Source of the DNA: Lachnospiraceae bacterium
GTDB taxonomy: Bacteria; Bacillota; Clostridia; Lachnospirales; Lachnospiraceae
Length of the DNA stretch: 64,000 nucleotides
Assembly (NCBI GenBank): GCA_022796795.1
Contig: JAAWJI010000002.1
Location: 62,001 to 126,000 of the forward strand
Reading direction: 5' to 3'
Shown: positions 59,175 to 64,000 of the stretch, piece after piece
Layout of the letters: the number at the start of each line of letters is the position of its first letter
Numbering within the stretch: the stretch's first letter is position 1
The notes under the pieces: model-generated
Database searches by the model: none
Seen by the model: only the letters and a program-made list of their open reading frames with translations
Told to the model about the DNA's origin: nothing
Made by a program: the position numbers and the translations under genes

Positions 59175-61913
59175 TTACTTTTTTGTATTGTCAGATCCGG
59201 CTGACGCCTTTGTCCTGGAAGACCGTTTCTTCACAGCCGGCTTCTTTGCCTCCGTTTTCTTCTCTTCCATCACGGCGGCCGCTGCCTTTCCCTCCGCAGC
59301 CTCTGCCTTCTCTTTTACAGGTTCTGCTTTCGGCTCAACTTTCTTCCGGCCTCCCCGGGCTTTTGTCTTGGGCTCCGCTATTTTCTCTTCCGCCACAGCT
59401 GCCTTTGGTTTGGACTCTGCTATTTTCTCTTCCGCCACAGCTGCCTTTGGTTTGGACTCCGCCTTCTTCTCTTCTGTCACGGCTGCCTTTGGTTTGGCCC
59501 CCGCTTTCTTCTCTTCTACCGCGGCTGCCTTTGGTTTGGACTCCGCCTTCTTCTCTTCTGTCACGGCTGCCTTTGGTTTGGCCCCCGCCTTCTTCTCTTC
59601 TGTCACGGCTGCCTTTGGCTTTCCTTCCGCCACGGCTTCCTTGACCTTGGCTTTCGTCTCCTTCTTAGGCTTCTCTTTGGCCTTCGCCGCCTTCTTCGCC
59701 TCTGCTTTTTTGCAGGAGAACACGGTCACTGACATGGGGGGCACTGTGATTTCTATGGAGTCCTCCCGCTCATCACACTCGGACTTCTTAGAGGTCTTTG
59801 CCCGGACATTGCGCACATTCTTTCCGCCAAACTCCTCCCGGTCGCTGTTGAAGATTTCCTTGTAGGTTCCCGCAAAGGGCACGCCGATCTTGTGCTTCTC
59901 GTATACCAGGGGAGAAAAATTGCACACCACCAGCAGGGTCTCCTCCGGCTTGTCTGTGTTCCGGGTGAACACCAGCATATTTTCATTGGCGGATATGTTG
60001 TTGATCCAAGTAAATCCGCTGGGATCAAAGTCCTTTTCGTAGAGGGCGGGATGGCTTTGATAGAACTGGTTCAAGGATCGCACATACTCCTGCATATTCT
60101 TATGATCCTGATACTGCAAAAGCTCCCACTCCAGTTGTTCCTTTTCATTCCACTCGTCAAAGGTGGCAAATTCCTGGCCCATAAACAGAAGCTTCTTGCC
60201 CGGATGCATCATCATAAATCCATAGGCCGCCCGCAGATTGTCCAGCTGGGAATCCCGGTCTCCGGGCATTTTCCCCACTAGGGTGCTCTTCCCGTGAACC
60301 ACCTCGTCATGGGACAGACTCAAAATAAAGTTCTCGCTGTAGGCATAGATCATGCTGAAGGTCAGCTCTCCATGATGATACGCCCGGAATACAGGATCGT
60401 AATGCATGTATTCCAGGAAATCATTCATCCAGCCCATGTTCCACTTATAGTCAAAGCCCAAGCCGTCCTGCTCCACAGAGCCAGTCACACTGGGCCAGGC
60501 CGTGGACTCCTCCGCAATGAGCAGCACTCCCGGATAACGCCTGCGGAACACGGAGTTCAGATGCTTGAGAAACTCCACCGCCTCCAGGTTCTCATGTCCA
60601 CCGTAGATGTTGGGAACCCATTCTCCATTCTGTTTTCCGTAGTCCAGGTACAGCATGGAAGCCACCGCATCCATGCGGATTCCGTCAACGTGATATTTCT
60701 CCGCCCAAAACAGCGCGTTGGCAATGAGGAAATTGCTCACCTGGGGCCGTCCGTAATTATAGATCAGGGTTCCCCAGTGGGGATGGCTTCCCTTTCTGGG
60801 ATCCAGATGCTCGTAGACGCAGGTTCCGTCAAAGGAGGCCAGTCCAAAAGCATCCCGCGGGAAATGGGCCGGCACCCAGTCCAGGATCACGCCGATGCCC
60901 TGTCCATGCATGTAATCCATGAAATACATGAAATCCTCCGGCGTGCCATAACGGCTTGTGGGCGCATAATACCCGGTAACCTGATAGCCCCAGGAGGCGT
61001 CCAGGGGATGCTCCATGACCGGCAAAAGCTCCACATGGGTGTATCCCATCTGTTTTACGTATTCCGCCAGCATAGGCGCCAGCTCCCGGTAATTATAAAA
61101 CTCCCGCTCCTCCTCTGCCGCCGGCTTCCGGAAGGATCCCAGATGCACCTCATAGATGGACATGGGCAGACTTCGGAAATCCTTTTTCCTGCGCTCTCCA
61201 ACCCACGCCTCGTCACTCCAGGAAAATCCGGAAAGATCCGCCACCACAGAAGCCGTATTCGGCCGAAGCTCCGCTGCGTTGGCATAAGGATCCGCTTTCA
61301 GCACCGGAAGTCCTGCCTTTGTCTTAATCTCATATTTATAGATATCCCCAGGCTTTGTTCCTGGGAGAAACAACTCAAAAATCCCGCTGTCTTCTATGCG
61401 GTGCATGGGGTGACGTCTGCCGTCCCACAGGTTAAAATCTCCTACCAGACTCACCCTCTGAGCCGTGGGGGCCCACACCGCAAAGTATACGCCCTCCACT
61501 CCCCCTATGGTCATGGGATGCGCGCCCAGCTTCTCATAAATCGTATAGTGAATCCCCGCTTCAAACTGCTTCAGATCCTGGGCGGTAAACACCTTAGGCG
61601 TAAACCCGTAGGGATCTTTAAGCTCAGCGGTTGTGCCATTGTCAAACTGCACCAGGTAGGTATACTCTGGAATGCGTTTTCTGGGAATCAGCACGGCAAA
61701 GAACCCGTTTTCATCCACCTGCTCCATCTCATATTTCTTTTCGCTCTTGTCAAGCTTCACGGTAATCTTGTCCGCTGTAGGCAAAAATGCCTGGATCAGC
61801 ACAGCTTCTCCCACCACATGGGGCCCCAGGATTTCTGCGGGATTGTCCTCCTCTGAATAAACCACTGCCTCGATCCGCGGCCAATTCATTACCTCGTACA
61901 ACTTACTGTCCAT
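59175..61913 (-). CDS. glgB: 1,4-alpha-glucan branching enzyme with basic Lys/Ala-repeat tail
   Basis: 912 residues from ATG 61913 (GGAGG 6 nt upstream). An N-terminal domain and CBM48 (to ~230) precede the GH13 barrel. Its conserved regions are intact: DWVPAHFP, GIRMDAVASML (nucleophile Asp), AEESTAWP (acid Glu) and LSHDEV. It moves alpha-1,4 chains to make alpha-1,6 branches in glycogen. Catalytic and C-terminal beta domains end near 660-670 (PPMSVTVFSC), where typical GlgB stops. About 240 further residues follow: Lys/Ala/Glu repeats of the form AAVTEEKKAGAKPK, ending KKPAVKKRSSRTKAS. That tail resembles histone H1. Confidence 0.93.
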   Translation of the reverse strand: MDSKLYEVMNWPRIEAVVYSEEDNPAEILGPHVVGEAVLIQAFLPTADKITVKLDKSEKKYEMEQVDENGFFAVLIPRKRIPEYTYLVQFDNGTTAELKDPYGFTPKVFTAQDLKQFEAGIHYTIYEKLGAHPMTIGGVEGVYFAVWAPTAQRVSLVGDFNLWDGRRHPMHRIEDSGIFELFLPGTKPGDIYKYEIKTKAGLPVLKADPYANAAELRPNTASVVADLSGFSWSDEAWVGERRKKDFRSLPMSIYEVHLGSFRKPAAEEEREFYNYRELAPMLAEYVKQMGYTHVELLPVMEHPLDASWGYQVTGYYAPTSRYGTPEDFMYFMDYMHGQGIGVILDWVPAHFPRDAFGLASFDGTCVYEHLDPRKGSHPHWGTLIYNYGRPQVSNFLIANALFWAEKYHVDGIRMDAVASMLYLDYGKQNGEWVPNIYGGHENLEAVEFLKHLNSVFRRRYPGVLLIAEESTAWPSVTGSVEQDGLGFDYKWNMGWMNDFLEYMHYDPVFRAYHHGELTFSMIYAYSENFILSLSHDEVVHGKSTLVGKMPGDRDSQLDNLRAAYGFMMMHPGKKLLFMGQEFATFDEWNEKEQLEWELLQYQDHKNMQEYVRSLNQFYQSHPALYEKDFDPSGFTWINNISANENMLVFTRNTDKPEETLLVVCNFSPLVYEKHKIGVPFAGTYKEIFNSDREEFGGKNVRNVRAKTSKKSECDEREDSIEITVPPMSVTVFSCKKAEAKKAAKAKEKPKKETKAKVKEAVAEGKPKAAVTEEKKAGAKPKAAVTEEKKAESKPKAAAVEEKKAGAKPKAAVTEEKKAESKPKAAVAEEKIAESKPKAAVAEEKIAEPKTKARGGRKKVEPKAEPVKEKAEAAEGKAAAAVMEEKKTEAKKPAVKKRSSRTKASAGSDNTKK
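59400..59625 (-). repeat. Coding ~60-bp tandem repeats in the glgB tail
   Basis: Units of GCTGCCTTTGGTTTGG followed by GACTCC/GCCCCC, then a CTTCTCTTCT-type segment, recur about every 60 bp on the plus strand. They are about four to five copies encoding KPKAAVTEEKKAES/GA alternation. Confidence 0.85.
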
Positions 61914-62198
61914 GCTTTTCCTCCTCTGAACTATCTCCTTGTATATAACGCTTCCATTCCGCACGCCCCATTTGTTCCATGCGCGCCGTTTGTTCCGCAT
62001 GTATCGTCCGTTTTGCACGCCCTATCCGCACCATGCAAGGCTCCCTCAAAGCACAGAGAGACTGTCAAATCCGGGCAACCTGGGTTTACCAGCCATCTGT
62101 GTCCTGGCTAAACGGTACAATTACATTGTACCATGTCCCTTCTCATTGGTCTATCCCTAATTCTTTTTTACAGACGCTATTTTCTTATCTGTCAATTT
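61914..62198. other. Intergenic region ligA / glgB
   Basis: About 285 bases. It contains copy D of the dispersed repeat (62039-62114) and a TTGTACCG/CGGTACAA-type dyad near 62112-62130. I could not place the glgB promoter with certainty. Confidence 0.5.
62039..62114 (-). repeat. Dispersed structured repeat, copy D (opposite orientation)
   Basis: On the minus strand it reads GTTTAGCCAGGACACAGATG, then GGCTGGTAAACCCAGG, CCCGGATTTGACAG and CTTTGAGGGAGCC, matching copies A/B from GTTCAGCCAG to GAGGGAGC. Several changes are compensatory (AAACCCAG with CCCGGATTT). Confidence 0.75.
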
Positions 62199-64000
62199 CT
62201 ATAAGGCCAGAAACTCCTCCTCCGAGAGTATAGCCACTCCCAGCTCCCTGGCTTTCTTGTTTTTTCCAGAGCCAGAGGTCACATCATTGTTGATGAGATA
62301 ATCCGTTTTGCCGGTTACAGAGCCTGTTACCTTTCCGCCCCGGGCCTCTATATACTCCTTCAGCTCCTGACGGTTGGCAAAATGATTCACACTGCCGGTG
62401 ATCACAAAGGTTTTCCCCTGAAGCGTCTGCTCCTGGACGGACACCTGTTCCTCCTGCAGAGTCAGTTCTTCCAGCAGACGGAAAAATCCTTCCCTTCTGG
62501 CCGCATCTGCAAAATAGGTCACAAAGCTTTCCGCAATCACCGGTCCCACCTTGTCGATGGCCGCCAAATCCTCCGCAGAAGCCTCCAGAAGCTTCTCCAC
62601 GTCAAAATCAAACTGCCGGCAGATCAGCTTGGCATTGGCAAGACCCACATTGGGAATTCCAAGCCCGTAAATCACCCGGGGAAGGGTGGTCTTTCTGGCC
62701 TCCTCAATGCTCTCTATCAGGTTTACATAAGACTTTTCCCCGAACCCCTCCATGGAAACGATCTCCTCCCGGTATCGGGTAAGATCAAAGAGATCCCGGA
62801 AGCTGTGAACAAAGCCTCTGGCAATGAATTTTTCCAGGGTAGCCTCCGAAAGCCCCTCCATATTCAGGGCGTCCCGGCTCACAAACAGGGTGAAAGATTT
62901 AATCTTCTTTGCCTGACATTCCGGATTGGTGCAGTACAGGGACTCCACCTCTCCTACCTTGCGGATCTGGGTTTTTCCGCCGCAGGTGGGACAGGTATCC
63001 GGAACCTTCACCGTTTTGCTGCGGGTCAGATTCTCCGCAATCTGAGGAATAATCATGTTGGCCTTGTATACCTGGATGGTATCTCCAATTCCAAGCTCCA
63101 GCCCCCGCATAATGCTGATGTTGTGAACGCTGGCCCGGCTCACCGTGGTTCCCTCCAGCTCCACAGGCTCAAAAATAGCTACCGGATTAATAAGGCCGGT
63201 ACGGGAGGGGCTCCACTCAATTTCCTGCAGCACCGTCTCCCGCAGCTCATCCGCCCACTTAAAGGCCATGGAATCCCGGGGAAATTTGGCTGTGGTTCCC
63301 AGGCCTCTTCCGTATTCTATATCGTCATACAGGGCCACAAGTCCGTCGGAGGGCACAACGTTTTCAGAAACGGCCTGGGAAAAGGCCTGTACTGCCTCAA
63401 CAAGGCTGTCCCCTGTTACCACCTTGTATTCCACCACGTCAAAGCCCTGCTCCTTAAGCCACTGAAACTGCCTCTCCCGGGAATTTTCAAAATCCACTCC
63501 CTCTGCCCGCACCAAGCTGAAGGCAAAAAAGCGCACGCTGCGCCGGGCCGTAATCTCATTGCTCAGCTGGCGCACAGAGCCGCTGCAGAGATTTCTGGGA
63601 TTTTTGTAGCGGGCGTCCACGTCCTCAATCTCTGCGTTGATCCGCTCAAAATCCGCGTAGGTAATCACAGCCTCTCCCCGCAGCACCAGCTGCCCCTTAT
63701 AGGGTATGGACAGGGGTACATTCTGAAACACCCGGGCATTGCTGGTGATCACCTCGCCCACCTCCCCGTTTCCCCGGGTCACTGCCTTCACCAGGCTTCC
63801 CCCCTCATAGGTGAGCACAATGGTAAGTCCGTCAAGCTTCCAGGAAAGCAGGGCCTTATGCTCGCCCACCCATTCCCTTAAGACCTCCACGTCCTTTGTC
63901 TTATCCAGAGACAGCATGGGACTCTCATGCCGCTCCTTGGGAAGCTCGCTTAAGACCTCATAGCCCACCTTCACCGTAGGGCTTCCCGCCAGAGTAACGC
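62199..64000 (-). CDS. ligA: NAD-dependent DNA ligase LigA, N-terminus beyond the right edge
   Basis: About 600 residues are visible; the frame stays open past 64000 (SPTVKVGYEVLSELP at the edge), so the NAD-binding domain Ia is missing. The adenylation motif is SWKLDGLTI with its catalytic lysine. The order then follows the family: OB fold (VNPVAIFEPVELEG-like INPVAIFEPVEL), zinc finger (CPTCGG ... YCTNPEC), HhH repeats (GIPNVGLANAK, IDKVGPVIA) and a C-terminal BRCT domain (GKTFVITGSVNHFANR). It seals nicks in DNA. The SWKLDG form differs a little from the usual (E)LKxDG. Confidence 0.93.
   Translation of the reverse strand, partial: VTLAGSPTVKVGYEVLSELPKERHESPMLSLDKTKDVEVLREWVGEHKALLSWKLDGLTIVLTYEGGSLVKAVTRGNGEVGEVITSNARVFQNVPLSIPYKGQLVLRGEAVITYADFERINAEIEDVDARYKNPRNLCSGSVRQLSNEITARRSVRFFAFSLVRAEGVDFENSRERQFQWLKEQGFDVVEYKVVTGDSLVEAVQAFSQAVSENVVPSDGLVALYDDIEYGRGLGTTAKFPRDSMAFKWADELRETVLQEIEWSPSRTGLINPVAIFEPVELEGTTVSRASVHNISIMRGLELGIGDTIQVYKANMIIPQIAENLTRSKTVKVPDTCPTCGGKTQIRKVGEVESLYCTNPECQAKKIKSFTLFVSRDALNMEGLSEATLEKFIARGFVHSFRDLFDLTRYREEIVSMEGFGEKSYVNLIESIEEARKTTLPRVIYGLGIPNVGLANAKLICRQFDFDVEKLLEASAEDLAAIDKVGPVIAESFVTYFADAARREGFFRLLEELTLQEEQVSVQEQTLQGKTFVITGSVNHFANRQELKEYIEARGGKVTGSVTGKTDYLINNDVTSGSGKNKKARELGVAILSEEEFLAL

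Noticed and set aside
59400-59625. Regular ~60-bp repeats as a possible CRISPR array
   Set aside because: The repeats are contiguous without unique spacers and stay in frame as the glgB tail. The repeats near 9830, 12000 and 36100 are likewise coding.
60294-63881. Two long plus-strand frames (520 and 499 codons)
   Set aside because: Antisense shadows of glgB and ligA, both of which have intact family motifs.

Overview
This window looks like chromosomal DNA from a gut-type Clostridia, most likely family Lachnospiraceae. Evidence: moderate-to-high GC, AGGAGG-type ribosome sites before nearly every gene, hexameric GdhA, DUF5688, DUF4349 and TraX-type proteins, a cobalamin riboswitch driving cbiM, and a dockerin-bearing M60 peptidase. 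I name no species. I see no transposase, phage gene, CRISPR array or rRNA. There is one tRNA (Arg, anticodon CCG). Most genes lie on the minus strand.

Layout. 1-276: start of a glycogen debranching enzyme running off the left edge. 0.6-6 kb: two consecutive ECF sigma / membrane partner modules. 6.1-8.7 kb: azlCD and gdhA. 8.9-13.3 kb: a small helical protein behind a strongly folded leader, an SH3 protein, yaaA, a lipoprotein and gene debris. 13.3-16.8 kb: a MerR-ABC exporter operon divergent from a DUF3796/XRE operon, each with a readable promoter and operator. 16.8-21.5 kb: LysR regulator, esterase, SLC13-type carrier and malic enzyme. 21.7-22.8 kb: PHP phosphoesterase and tRNA-Arg. 22.8-25.9 kb: BlaI/BlaR1-like regulatory pair and a membrane protein. 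25.9-28.6 kb: decayed polyol/sugar locus (GPH symporter pseudogene, zinc alcohol dehydrogenase, ROK regulator). 28.7-36.5 kb: DUF5688 protein, then a cohesin-like surface protein coupled to a 1853-residue dockerin-containing M60 peptidase. 36.7-42.4 kb: efp, traX, hexapeptide-repeat protein, topB, an atypical flavin thioredoxin reductase and thioredoxin. 42.5-49.2 kb: NSS transporter and a five-gene peptide/nickel ABC operon. 49.7-54.5 kb: an operon of hybrid histidine kinase, orphan solute-binding lipoprotein and diguanylate cyclase. 54.7-58.1 kb: ArsP-like permease and riboswitch-controlled cbiM-cbiN-cbiK. 58.2-64 kb: mscS-like channel, glgB with a histone-H1-like tail, and ligA running off the right edge.

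The most interesting items are the kinase/binding-protein/cyclase operon, the cohesin-dockerin M60 pair, a ~95-bp dispersed structured repeat present four times, the long-range RNA fold that buries the ribosome site of the gene at 8888-9328, the NADPH-motif-lacking thioredoxin reductase, and the basic repeat tail on GlgB. All functional statements rest on motif reading and family knowledge; no database search was run.
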